Assembly (NCBI RefSeq): GCF_022829725.1
Contig: NZ_JAKSYG010000026.1
Coordinates: 19,765-83,764, forward strand
Reading direction: 5' to 3'
Source: Methylobacterium sp. E-005
Lineage (GTDB): Bacteria > Pseudomonadota > Alphaproteobacteria > Rhizobiales > Beijerinckiaceae
DNA length: 64,000 nt
Below are positions 18,439 to 27,368 of this stretch, piece after piece. Below the pieces are notes generated by a model. It was not told the origin of the DNA, made no database searches, and saw nothing but the letters and a program-made list of their open reading frames with translations. A program made the translations under genes and the position numbers. Position 1 is the stretch's first letter, and each line of letters begins with the position of its first letter.

Positions 18439-21159
18439 ATGATTCGTACGCCAGCGCGTACCCCCAGGCCGGATGGCGACGCACGCCCGTTCCGCCGGCC
18501 CGCCCGCTTCGCAGCCTACTGGGCCACCCTGATGCTGGGCCTCACCCCGGCCGCCTCCTTGCCGGCCTCCGCCCAGGCGCCGGCTCAAGGACCCGCGCAG
18601 GCCCCCGCCCACGCGCCGGCCGGCAAGCCGACGGAGGCCAAGCCTGCGGCCGACGCCAAGCCTGCTGCCGATGCCAAGCCGGCCGATGCCAAACCCACGG
18701 AGGCGAAGCCCGCCCCGGTGCAGACGGAACTCCCGGAGCAGTTCAAGGCTGTGCGGGCGAAGCTCGATGCCGCCAAGGTCGAGCTCGACGCCCGCGAGAA
18801 GCAGCTCGGGCATACCGACCTGACGGTGGCCGACCTCACCGCCATCCGCGACAGCGCCGCCACGGTCACCGACGAGATCCGCGGCCTGGTCACGCGGCTC
18901 GACGCGCCCCTTGAGGCCGCCCGGGAGCGGCTCACGCAGCTCGGGCCGAAGCCCAAGGACACCCAGGAAAGCCCGGAGGTTGCCCAGCAGCGCGCCGAGC
19001 GCGAGGCCGCCGTCACCCGGATCGACGAGACCCAGCGGCTCGCCCGCTCCCTGGTGGTGCAGGGCGACCAGATCGTCGATCGCGTCTCGAACCGCCGCCG
19101 CGAATCCTTCACCCGCGACCTGCTCCAGCGCTCCCAGCCGCTGATCGGACCGGGCCTCTGGGCCAAGGTGATGGCCGACATCCCCCGGGACACGCGTGCG
19201 CTTCAGAGTGCCGTCTCTGACATCGGCCTGCTGTTCGGCCGCAACGGCAGCCTCGGCAACCTGCTGTTCCTGGGGCTCGCCTTCGGGATCTCGGTGGCGC
19301 TGTATTTCGGGCGGCGCAACATCGCGCCCCGGGGCGCCCACCGGGACCTGGGCAAGACCGATCCGTCGCGGCGGGCGCGGCTGCTCGCCGCCTGGCGGGT
19401 GATCCTGCTCGGGACGGTGCCGGCGGTGGCGGGTTCCTACGCGGTCTACTACGCCCTCGACGCCACCAACCTCCTGCCGTCCCGGCTCCTGCCGGTGGCG
19501 GCCGCGATCTCCGGCGGGCTCGCCTTCATCGCCTTCGTGGAGGCGCTCTGCGACGGGCTGCTCAGCCCCGAGAAGCCGGCGTGGCGTCCCGCCCCCGTGG
19601 GCGACGCGGCGGCCACCCGCCTGACGCGGCTGGCGGTCGGCATCGCCACGGTGGTGACCGTGGTGAAGTCCGTGGAGGCCCTGAATTCCGGGATCTCGGC
19701 GGCCCTGCCGATCTCCATCGCCACGCGGGGCCTCGGCGCGGTGGCGACCGCCCTGATCCTGGCGATCGGCCTGCACCGCTTCGCCGATACCGAGCAGGAG
19801 GAGGAGGCCTGCTTCGGCCCCTACGTGCCGACCAAGACCACCACGGGCATCGGCGGCCCGGCCCGGCTCCTCGGCTGGGCCGCGGTCGGCGTGATCGGGC
19901 TCGGCGCGCTGGTCGGCTACGTCGCCTTCGCGACCTTCCTGATCGACCAGCTGATCTGGGTCGCCTGCATCCTGGTGCTGCTCTACCTGCTGGTGCAGAG
20001 CGTCGACATCTTCATCGGCAAGGCGCTCAGCGACGAGACGCGGCTCGCCACGGCGCTCCAGGCCAATACCGGCCTGCGCAAGCGCTCCCTGAACCAGATC
20101 TCGGTCCTGGCGACCGGCGCGGCCCGGGTCGTGCTGTTCCTGGCGGCGGCGGTCCTCATCCTGGCGCCCTGGGGGCTCGATTCGACCGACATCGTCTCGT
20201 CGGTCCGGCAGGCCTTTTTCGGCTTCAAGGTCGGCGACGTCACGATCTCGCTGTCGAGCATCGTGCTGGGGATCGGCATCCTGGTGGTCGGCGTGTTCAT
20301 CACCAAGGGCGTGCAGCGCTGGCTGGAGAACACCTACCTGCCGGCGACCGACCTCGATGCGGGCCTGCGCAACTCGATCACCACGGTGGCGGGCTATTGC
20401 GGCTTCCTGCTCGCGCTGGCGCTGGCCTTCTCGTATCTCGGCCTGAGCCTCGAGAAGCTCACCCTGGTGGCGGGCGCCCTGTCGGTCGGTATCGGTTTCG
20501 GCCTGCAGTCGATCGTCAACAACTTCGTCTCGGGCCTGCTGCTCCTGTGGGAGCGGCCGATCCGGGTCGGCGATCAGGTGGTGATCGGCGATTCCGAGGG
20601 CATCGTGAAGCGGATCTCGGTCCGCTCCACCGAGATCCAGACCTTCGACCGCTCGGCCGTGATCGTGCCGAACTCCAACCTGATCTCCGGCGTGGTGAAG
20701 AACCGGGTGCGGGGCGACCGCTCCGGCCGGGTGAGCATCACGGTCAGCGTCCTGCGCAACCAGGATCCGGTCCGGGCCGCCGAGATGATCACGTCCTGCG
20801 CGACGGCCCATCCCGACGTGCTGCGGGAGCCGGCGCCCCGGGTGGTGTTCAAGAAGATCGGCGATCCGTTCCTCGAATTCGAATTGCTCGTCTGGATCAC
20901 CGACGTCAGCCTCGGACAGAAGGTGCTGACCGACCTGAATTTCTCCGTGTTCTCGACCCTGGTGGAGGCGGGCTTCATCCCGCCGCTCGGCCCCGGCTCC
21001 AGCATCGTGACCGTGCAGGGGCTGGACACGATGCAGAGCGCCATGGGCGAGATCGCCAGCCGGTTCGGGCTGGCGGCGCCGGCCGCAGCACCCGCCGCCG
21101 AGGCCGGGGAGGGGGCCCGGACGCAGCAGGGTCGCGGCTTGCGGAGCGCTGGCGGCTGA
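18439..21159 (+). CDS. DUF3772/MscS-family mechanosensitive ion channel
   Basis: The product has 906 aa. A signal peptide (… GLTPAASLPASAQA) is followed by an Ala/Lys/Pro-rich repeat linker (AKPAAD, AKPTE units) and a long helical periplasmic segment with a DUF3772-type region (FKAVRAKLDAAKVELDAREKQL). Many membrane helices lead to the MscS core: GIGFGLQSIVNNFVSGLLLLWERP, then VGDQVVIGDSEGIVKRISVRSTEIQTFD and IVPNSNLIS. It is a large inner-membrane osmotic-release channel (KefA/MscK-like architecture). The ATG at 18439 is chosen by gagagg 6 nt upstream and by the signal peptide; the frame is open from 18208. Confidence 0.88.
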   Translation: MIRTPARTPRPDGDARPFRRPARFAAYWATLMLGLTPAASLPASAQAPAQGPAQAPAHAPAGKPTEAKPAADAKPAADAKPADAKPTEAKPAPVQTELPEQFKAVRAKLDAAKVELDAREKQLGHTDLTVADLTAIRDSAATVTDEIRGLVTRLDAPLEAARERLTQLGPKPKDTQESPEVAQQRAEREAAVTRIDETQRLARSLVVQGDQIVDRVSNRRRESFTRDLLQRSQPLIGPGLWAKVMADIPRDTRALQSAVSDIGLLFGRNGSLGNLLFLGLAFGISVALYFGRRNIAPRGAHRDLGKTDPSRRARLLAAWRVILLGTVPAVAGSYAVYYALDATNLLPSRLLPVAAAISGGLAFIAFVEALCDGLLSPEKPAWRPAPVGDAAATRLTRLAVGIATVVTVVKSVEALNSGISAALPISIATRGLGAVATALILAIGLHRFADTEQEEEACFGPYVPTKTTTGIGGPARLLGWAAVGVIGLGALVGYVAFATFLIDQLIWVACILVLLYLLVQSVDIFIGKALSDETRLATALQANTGLRKRSLNQISVLATGAARVVLFLAAAVLILAPWGLDSTDIVSSVRQAFFGFKVGDVTISLSSIVLGIGILVVGVFITKGVQRWLENTYLPATDLDAGLRNSITTVAGYCGFLLALALAFSYLGLSLEKLTLVAGALSVGIGFGLQSIVNNFVSGLLLLWERPIRVGDQVVIGDSEGIVKRISVRSTEIQTFDRSAVIVPNSNLISGVVKNRVRGDRSGRVSITVSVLRNQDPVRAAEMITSCATAHPDVLREPAPRVVFKKIGDPFLEFELLVWITDVSLGQKVLTDLNFSVFSTLVEAGFIPPLGPGSSIVTVQGLDTMQSAMGEIASRFGLAAPAAAPAAEAGEGARTQQGRGLRSAGG

Positions 21160-21240
21160 CGCGGCGGGTGCGGATTCGCCAGACCCTGCCTATATGGCTG
21201 AGGCATCCGAACCGGTTGCCGCAGCAGGGACCTTGAGAAC

Positions 21241-21750
21241 GTGGGCGGACGAAGCGTGAGACGGACCCTGCGGCGGATGGCCTGCCTGCCCGTGCTGGCG
21301 CTTCTCGGCTCCTGCGCCGCCCAGGCGCCGGCCTCCTCGGCGCTGCCGAGCATCTACCTGCCGCTCGCCAACAACAGCGCCCATATCGACGTGGAGGCGG
21401 CCCGCGACATGATCTCGTCCTACCGCCGCAACCGCGGCGCGGCGCCGCTCACCGTCGATCCGGAATTGCAGCGGCTGGCCGAGGCCGAGGCGGCGTCGAT
21501 GGCGCTGGCCGACCGGCCGAGCAAGGCGCAGACCGTCAAGGCCGCGGTGGAGCGGCTCGGCTACGCGGACGTGAACGCCAATCTCTCGGCGGGCTACCAC
21601 ACCCTGGCCGAGGCCTTCTCCGGCTGGCGCGAGAGCGCGCCGCACGACGCCACGATGCTCGACCCGAAGGCCACCAAGATGGGGATTGCCACCGCCTACG
21701 CGCCGGGTTCGAAGTACAAGGTCTACTGGGCGCTGCTCACCGCCAAGTAG
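21241..21750 (+). CDS. CAP (SCP/PR1)-domain lipoprotein
   Basis: The product has 169 aa. An N-terminal lipobox LALLGSC predicts a lipid-anchored protein with the Cys as first mature residue. The rest fits the CAP fold: MISSYRRNRGAAPLTVDPELQRLAEAEAASMA, then a final WRESAPHDATMLDPKATKMGIATAY. The start is a GTG at 21241; a second GTG at 21256 is a possible alternative. It follows the channel gene by 81 nt and may be co-transcribed. CAP proteins are often cell-surface; activity is unknown. Confidence 0.78.
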   Translation: MGGRSVRRTLRRMACLPVLALLGSCAAQAPASSALPSIYLPLANNSAHIDVEAARDMISSYRRNRGAAPLTVDPELQRLAEAEAASMALADRPSKAQTVKAAVERLGYADVNANLSAGYHTLAEAFSGWRESAPHDATMLDPKATKMGIATAYAPGSKYKVYWALLTAK

Positions 21751-22222
21751 GGCGGGCCTCCTGCGGCAGCCCCTCCACGTCCGGTCCCGGGGCGGCGCTG
21801 CCTTGAGCAGCGTCACCGTCACCCACCGGTTGGCCGGCCGGTAGGGGTGTCTGGGGACATCGGCTCGGTTCGGACGCGTCGGCGCCGCCCTCGCGCACGA
21901 TCGACCCGAGGGTAGCCCGGGTGCGGTTGCGAGATCCCTGGGGCGGGCGCCCGATGCCGGATCGTCCAGGGAAATCGGGCGCCGGATCCGAAGCCCGCCG
22001 GGCAGCCCACAGGGTTGGTAACCTTACTGAACGAACAGTAAAGGCGCCTGTTTCCAGTCTGTGTCGTCCCGTCATCGCCCGTTCAGGCAGAAGCTGGCAT
22101 ACACCTGTCGTACGAGGGGTTTGGCGGCAGGACCAGCGACACGGTCGGCCGGCCGAGCCTCGTTAAGAGATGGCGCAGGACCCGGGTCACACGGGCCGCG
22201 CCAGGGGTGGCGGAGCGGTACG
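21751..22222. other. Intergenic region before the ABC exporter
   Basis: This 472-nt gap contains an 18-nt operator-like inverted repeat at 22024-22041 and otherwise no recognised gene. The frame of the ABC exporter is open from 22061 but the N-terminal extension has no exporter features. Confidence 0.45.
22024..22041. promoter_or_regulatory. Operator-like inverted repeat upstream of ndvA-like gene
   Basis: Perfect 6-nt arms ttactg and cagtaa flank aacgaa, giving an AT-rich 18-nt dyad in GC-rich surroundings about 180 nt before the exporter start. This is the size and shape of TetR/AcrR-type sites; the regulator is not identified. Confidence 0.4.
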
Positions 22223-23998
22223 ATGGTTCGTCTCTACGGGCGGGTCCTGGGGTTCCTGAAGGCGGAGCGGCGGCTGGCGGTCGGCTTGGCGGCGACCAAC
22301 GTCGTGCTGGCGATCGCGGCCTTCGCCGAACCCTTGCTGATGGGCCGGATCATCGACCAGCTGACCCATCTCCAGCGCGGCGGCAACGCGATGGCTACGA
22401 TGCTGCCCCTGCTCGCCGCCTGGGTCGCGTTCGGCTTCTTCACCATCGCGGCGGGGGTGTTCATCGCGCTCCACGCCGACCGGCTGGCCCACCGCAACCG
22501 CCTGTCCTCAATGGCGAGCTACTTCGAGCACGTCCTCGACCTGCCGCTCGCCTTCCACTCGGCCAACCATTCGGGCCGGGTGCTGAAGGCGATGCTGGAG
22601 GGCACGAACGGCATGGCGTGGCTGTGGCTCGGCTTCTTCCGCGACCACCTCGTCGCCCTGGTCTCGCTCGGCGTGCTCCTGCCGATGACCCTGTTCATCA
22701 ACTGGCAACTCGGCTCGATCCTGGTGGTGCTGGTGCTGGCCTTCACGGCGCTCACCACCTTCGTGATGCGCCGGACCGAGACGCTCCAGGGGCAGGTCGA
22801 GGAATTCAATTCGGGCCTCGCGGCCCACGCTTCGGATGCGCTCGGCAACGTCGCGGTGATCCAGTCCTTCACCCGCGCCAAGGCCGAGAAGGACGCGATG
22901 CGCGGCATCATCACCAACCTGCTCGCGGCGCAGATCCCGGTCCTGTCCTGGTGGGCGCTGGCCAACGTGGCGACCCGGGCGTCCGCGACCATCACCATGA
23001 CGGCGATCTTCGTCACCGGCATCTGGCTCTATCAGGCCGGCACCACCACGGTGGGCGAGGTCGTGGCCTTCATGAGCCTCGCCACCGCCTTCGTGGCGCG
23101 GCTCGACCATGTGGTCGGCTTCGTTAACGGTCTGTTTCAGCAGGCGCCGAAGATCGCCGAGTTCTTCGAGATCTACGACACCGTGCCGGCGGTGGCCGAC
23201 CGGCCGCATGCCCGGCAGGTGGCACGGTTCGAGGGCGCGGTGACCTTCGACGACGTGACCTTCTCGTATGACGGCAAGCGGCAGGCACTCGACGGCGTCT
23301 CGTTCACGGCGCGGCCCGGCGAGACGATCGCGCTGGTGGGCACCACCGGCTCGGGCAAGTCGACGACGCTGGGCCTCCTGCACCGCAGCTTCGATCCGGC
23401 CTCCGGGGCGATCCGCATCGACGACATGGATGTCCGCGACATCGGTCTTGCGAGCCTGCGCCACAACATCGGCGTGGTGTTCCAGGAGCCGATGCTGTTC
23501 GCCCGCTCGATCCGCGAGAACCTGCAGGTCGGCCGCCCCGACGCGACGGATGCCGAGATGCTCGACGCCCTGGAGCGGGCCCAGGCCAGCGCCTTCCTGG
23601 CGCGTCAGCCGAACGGGCTCGACACGGTGATCGGCGAGCGCGGCCGGTCGCTCTCGGGGGGCGAGCGCCAGCGGCTCTCGATCGCCCGGGCGCTCCTGAA
23701 GAACCCGCCGATCCTGATCCTCGACGAGGCGACCTCGGCGCTCGACGCCGCCACCGAGCGCAAGCTCCAGGGCGCGCTGGAGGCGGTGATGGAGGGGCGG
23801 ACCACCTTCGTGATCGCCCACCGCCTCGCCACGATCCGCGACGCCGACCGGATCCTGGTGTTCCACGAGGGCCGGATCGTCGAGGCCGGCACCTTCGACG
23901 CGCTGGTGGCCGAGGGCGGCCGCTTCGCCGAGCTCGCCCGGGCGCAGTTCATGGTGACCGAAGCCGATACCGAAGAGGGGCTGCCCCTGGCGGCGTGA
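22223..23998 (+). CDS. ndvA: NdvA/ChvA-like glucan ABC exporter (permease-ATPase half transporter)
   Basis: The 591-aa product has about six membrane helices (residues ~20-310) followed by an ABC domain. Walker A is GTTGSGKST, the signature is SLSGGERQR, Walker [13 protein letters not shown], and the H-loop is VIAHRLATI. The opening [14 protein letters not shown] ... [13 protein letters not shown] matches rhizobial NdvA/ChvA, which export cyclic beta-1,2-glucan as a homodimer. Type-I ABC exporters of lipids are the alternative. The ATG at 22223 has cggag about 5-7 nt upstream. No glucan synthase (ndvB) lies in the window. Confidence 0.82.
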   Translation: MVRLYGRVLGFLKAERRLAVGLAATNVVLAIAAFAEPLLMGRIIDQLTHLQRGGNAMATMLPLLAAWVAFGFFTIAAGVFIALHADRLAHRNRLSSMASYFEHVLDLPLAFHSANHSGRVLKAMLEGTNGMAWLWLGFFRDHLVALVSLGVLLPMTLFINWQLGSILVVLVLAFTALTTFVMRRTETLQGQVEEFNSGLAAHASDALGNVAVIQSFTRAKAEKDAMRGIITNLLAAQIPVLSWWALANVATRASATITMTAIFVTGIWLYQAGTTTVGEVVAFMSLATAFVARLDHVVGFVNGLFQQAPKIAEFFEIYDTVPAVADRPHARQVARFEGAVTFDDVTFSYDGKRQALDGVSFTARPGETIALVGTTGSGKSTTLGLLHRSFDPASGAIRIDDMDVRDIGLASLRHNIGVVFQEPMLFARSIRENLQVGRPDATDAEMLDALERAQASAFLARQPNGLDTVIGERGRSLSGGERQRLSIARALLKNPPILILDEATSALDAATERKLQGALEAVMEGRTTFVIAHRLATIRDADRILVFHEGRIVEAGTFDALVAEGGRFAELARAQFMVTEADTEEGLPLAA

Positions 23999-24021
23999 GG
24001 CGCGCGATCACCGCGATCCTT

Positions 24022-24047
24022 CGGGTTGCACCTTCGGGTGCAGCCCG
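24022..24047. terminator. UUCG-loop hairpin between convergent genes
   Basis: An 11-bp stem with one G-T pair (cgggttgcacc / ggtgcagcccg) closes a ttcg tetraloop. There is no T tract. It lies between the stops of the exporter and the oxidoreductase and may end transcription from either side. Confidence 0.55.
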
Positions 24048-24126
24048 GTCGCGTTCGACGGGCTGAGTGCGCCCGTCGCAGCCTGCGTTTCGGGACCGGC
24101 ATTCGGCGGAGGACGATCGGGTCGGC

Positions 24127-26178
24127 TCAGGCCGCCCGCACCCACACCGCCGTATCGTGGAAGGCGGCGCCGTCGTTGGGCGCTGCCGGGGTGGAGCCGA
24201 TCAGCGTGTTGATCCCGCCGCCATCCGCGAAGGATGCGCTCGGCCACAGGCTCTCGACCACGACGACGCCCGGCTGCTGCCCCTCGGCGAGGCGGGCGTG
24301 CAGGCGTACTTGGCCGCGGGCATTGCCGAGGTCGACAACGTCGCCCGTTTCGATCCCGAGCCGCGCGCCGTCCTCCGGATGCAGCAGGCAGGTCGGCCGC
24401 CCCTCCCGGCGGAGCGACTCGGGCTGGTTGGTGAAGGTCGTGTTGAGGAACTGGCGGGCCGGCGGCGCGATCATCCGGAACGGGTGATCCGCGTCGGCGG
24501 GCTCGGCCACCGGCCAGTGATCGGGCAGGGCCGGCATCCCGGCCGCCCGGGGGCCGAGCGCCGCCCAGTCGGGGGCGAAGCGGAACCGCCCGTCCGGATG
24601 GCCGAACCCGTTGAGGAAGTGGCTCTCGGCGAAGTCCGGCTGCGCGTCGATCCAGCCCGCCGCCTCCAGCCGGTCGAGCCCGCCCCAGCCCGAGCGGGCC
24701 AGGGTGGCGTCCGCCAGTTCCCGGGCACTCATGTGGAAGCCCGCATGGTCCGCCCCGAGGCGGTCGGCCAGGGCCGACAGCAGCGCGTGGTTCGAGCGGC
24801 ACTCCCCCGGCGGCGGCAGGATCGCCGGCCCCACCTGGATGTGCGTGTGACCGCCGGCCCCGTAGATGTCGTCGTGCTCCAGGAAGGTGGTGGCCGGCAG
24901 GACGAGATCGGCGAGGGCCGCGGTCTCGGTCATGAACTGCTCATGCACGGCCACGAACACGTCCGGCCGCGCGAGCCCGGCGCGCACCCGGGCGCTGTCG
25001 GGGGCCGAGACCGCGGGATTGGCCGACTGGATCAGCAGGGCGCGCACCGGTGGCCCGCCCTGCAGGGCGTCGGGATCGTCGGCGAGGATGGCGCCGAGCC
25101 GGCTCATGTCGAGTTCGCGCACGCCCGGCGCCTTGGCGTCGAGCCCCTCGGTCAGGGTCTTGTCCCAGTTGAAGATCGCGGCCTGCTGCCAGAGGGCGCC
25201 GCCGCCTTCGTGCTGCCACGCGCCGGTGACGGTCGGCAGGCAGGTCACCGCGTGGAGATTCACGGCGCCGTTGCGGCTCCGGGTGAAGCCGAAGCCGCAG
25301 CGGATGTAGCTGCGCGGCGTCCGGCCGTAGAGCGCCGCGAAGGCTTCGATCTCGGCCGGATCGAGGCCGGTGATCGCCGCCGCCCATTCGGGGGTGCGCG
25401 ACGCCAGATGCGCCTCCAAAGCCGCGGTATCCTCCGCATGGGCGGCGAGGTAGGCGCGGTCGGCGTGGCCGTCGCGGAACAGGATGTGGAGCACCGCGCA
25501 GGCCAGCGCCCCGTCGGTGCCCGGTCGGGGGGCGAGGTGGAGGTCGGCGGCTGCCGCGGTGCCGGTGCGGTAGGGATCGATCACCACCAGCTTGGCGCCC
25601 CGATTCTTCCGGGCGCGGCTGATATGGGTCATCGCGTTGACCTGGGTGCTCACCGGGTTGCCGCCCCAGACGACGATCAGGTCGGAGAGCGCCATCTCGC
25701 GGGGATCCGGGCCGGCAATCCGGCCAGTCCCGGCGCTCCAGCCCGCGATGGCGATCGCCGTGCAGATGGTGCGCTTGCGCCGCGAATAGCCCATCACATG
25801 GGTCAGGCGATGGATGCCGTCGCGCTGGACCAGCCCCATGGTGCCGCCGGAATTGTACGGCCAGACCGCCTCCGGGCCCCCGTTCTGCGCCGCCTCGGCG
25901 AAGGCTCCTGCCAACCGATCGAGGGCCGCGTCCCAGGAGATCCGGCGCCATTCGCCGCTGCCCTTGGGGCCGACGTGTTCCAGCGGATGCAGGAGCCGGT
26001 CCGGGTGGTGAACACGCTCGCCGTAGCGGCTGACCTTCGCGCAGATCACCCCGGCCGTGTAGGGATTGTCGCCCCCGCGGACCGAGACGACGCGGCCGTC
26101 CGCCACCTGCACGTCGAGGCTGCAGGCAGAGGGGCAATCGTGCGGGCAGACGGTCCGGACCAAGCGACGCACTCCCAT
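24127..26178 (-). CDS. Molybdopterin (bis-MGD) oxidoreductase
   Basis: The 683-aa product belongs to the DMSO-reductase superfamily. An N-terminal [4Fe-4S] motif uses C11, C15, C19 and C46 (CPHDCPSAC … VICAKV). Next come MGLVQRDGIHRLTHVMGYS, LIVVWGGNP, RTPRSYIRCGFGFTR and a C-terminal MGD-binding domain (FTNQPESLRREG, GIETGDVVDLGNARGQV). There is no twin-arginine signal, so it is likely cytoplasmic. No partner subunit gene is adjacent. The electron donor and substrate are unknown; formate dehydrogenase- or biotin-sulfoxide-reductase-like enzymes are relatives. The start at 26178 begins directly before the cluster motif; the open frame continues to 26544 without family features. Confidence 0.85.
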   Translation of the reverse strand: MGVRRLVRTVCPHDCPSACSLDVQVADGRVVSVRGGDNPYTAGVICAKVSRYGERVHHPDRLLHPLEHVGPKGSGEWRRISWDAALDRLAGAFAEAAQNGGPEAVWPYNSGGTMGLVQRDGIHRLTHVMGYSRRKRTICTAIAIAGWSAGTGRIAGPDPREMALSDLIVVWGGNPVSTQVNAMTHISRARKNRGAKLVVIDPYRTGTAAAADLHLAPRPGTDGALACAVLHILFRDGHADRAYLAAHAEDTAALEAHLASRTPEWAAAITGLDPAEIEAFAALYGRTPRSYIRCGFGFTRSRNGAVNLHAVTCLPTVTGAWQHEGGGALWQQAAIFNWDKTLTEGLDAKAPGVRELDMSRLGAILADDPDALQGGPPVRALLIQSANPAVSAPDSARVRAGLARPDVFVAVHEQFMTETAALADLVLPATTFLEHDDIYGAGGHTHIQVGPAILPPPGECRSNHALLSALADRLGADHAGFHMSARELADATLARSGWGGLDRLEAAGWIDAQPDFAESHFLNGFGHPDGRFRFAPDWAALGPRAAGMPALPDHWPVAEPADADHPFRMIAPPARQFLNTTFTNQPESLRREGRPTCLLHPEDGARLGIETGDVVDLGNARGQVRLHARLAEGQQPGVVVVESLWPSASFADGGGINTLIGSTPAAPNDGAAFHDTAVWVRAA

Positions 26179-26410
26179 CGAACGCCCACGGCGCCAGCCT
26201 GCCTGATGCAAGGCCCGTGCGTTTTTGAGGCAGCTTGGCTGATTCGAGAGGGACCCGGGGGCGGTCTCCCGATTGCCATCGGGGGCACAGGGCACCGGGC
26301 GCACACTTTCGGAGGCGGTCCGGCGTCGGCACAGGGCAGCCCACGGATTGCCCGATCGCCGTGTCGCGATACAGGGAGGCCGCAGCCACACCATCCCAGG
26401 TGAACCGACC

Positions 26411-26908
26411 ATGCCGGCCCGCCCCCTCGTCCTGTACCCGGATCCGCGCCTCGCGCATCCGGCCGCCCCGATCGCGGCGTTCGGGCCGGACCTGTCGGCG
26501 CTCGCGGCCGATGTCTGGGACACGCTCCTGGAGGTCAGCGCCATCGGCCTGACAGCCCCGCATATCGGCGTGCCCGCACGGGTGGTGGTGATCCGGATGT
26601 CCCCCGAGACGGAGCGGCGCGTCTACGTGAACCCCGTTCTGCTCTGGGTGTCGCCCGACACGGCGACCCATGAGGAGGGCAGCGTCAGCATGCCTGGGGT
26701 GCGGGAACGGATCACCCGACCGGCCCAGGTGCGGTTCGGCTATCGCGACCTCGAGGGCGCGGAGCACGAGACGACGGCGGAGGGTTTTGAGGCCGCGGTC
26801 ATCCAGCATGAGATCGATCAGCTCGACGGCGTCTTCTGGATCGACCGTCTGTCACGCCTGAAGCGCGAGCGTCTGCTCAAACGCTTCGGGAAGGTGAAAT
26901 CAGCTTAG
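26411..26908 (+). CDS. Peptide deformylase-like protein with altered metal motifs
   Basis: The 165-aa product aligns along its whole length with peptide deformylase, but all three motifs differ. Motif 1 GLAAxQ reads GLTAPHIG (46-53), motif 2 EGCLS reads EGSVS (Ser91 in place of the metal-ligand Cys), and motif 3 HExDH reads HEIDQ (Gln137 in place of the second His). Only His133 and catalytic Glu134 remain. Normal removal of N-formyl groups is therefore doubtful. Similar second deformylase-like genes are known in alphaproteobacteria. It stands alone, divergent from the oxidoreductase. Confidence 0.8.
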   Translation: MPARPLVLYPDPRLAHPAAPIAAFGPDLSALAADVWDTLLEVSAIGLTAPHIGVPARVVVIRMSPETERRVYVNPVLLWVSPDTATHEEGSVSMPGVRERITRPAQVRFGYRDLEGAEHETTAEGFEAAVIQHEIDQLDGVFWIDRLSRLKRERLLKRFGKVKSA

Positions 26909-26955
26909 GCCTGCAGGGCTCGCAATCGCGCGATCGGGAGATTTGGTCGCCGCCC

Positions 26956-27201
26956 TCAGCGCAGGGCCAGCATCTGCGCCGCGTGGGTGGCGACATCCTG
27001 CACCGCCGGCATGTCGTAAGCGTAGATGCGCCCGGCCAGGATCACCAGGGCAAGCGTCCAGAACACGGCACCGCCGACCCGCCGGGCCGTCCGGTCGCCG
27101 GTGACCTCCGGGCAGGCACGGGCAACCCCGTCCGTGACGGGCTCACCGAACGGATCGAAGGCTGTCGGCCGGATTTCGGAACACGTGCGCATGGTAGACA
27201 T
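26956..27201 (-). CDS. Small single-span membrane protein, unknown
   Basis: The 81-aa product has one membrane helix (VGGAVFWTLALVILAGRIYAY, residues ~42-62) after a polar N-terminus. No family was recognised. Two start candidates exist, 27201 and 27192. It is on the same strand as the TAXI protein operon but separate from it by about 170 nt. Confidence 0.45.
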   Translation of the reverse strand: MSTMRTCSEIRPTAFDPFGEPVTDGVARACPEVTGDRTARRVGGAVFWTLALVILAGRIYAYDMPAVQDVATHAAQMLALR

Positions 27202-27368
27202 GTCGCCCCGGACCCGCCCGTCGGCAATGGACCCGTCTTTCGAATTTCCGCGCGCGCGGAGACTCTTGTTCTCTGTTCCGACGCGGACGCAAACACCTTC
27301 TTCTCAGGCGCCTGCCCGGGGCCCGGAAACGCGCGAATCTCTTCTCGGGACGGTCCCGCGACCGGTCT

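Noticed and set aside
26411..26908. Canonical peptide deformylase (def)
   Set aside because: All three catalytic motifs deviate, including two metal ligands, and no fmt gene is adjacent.
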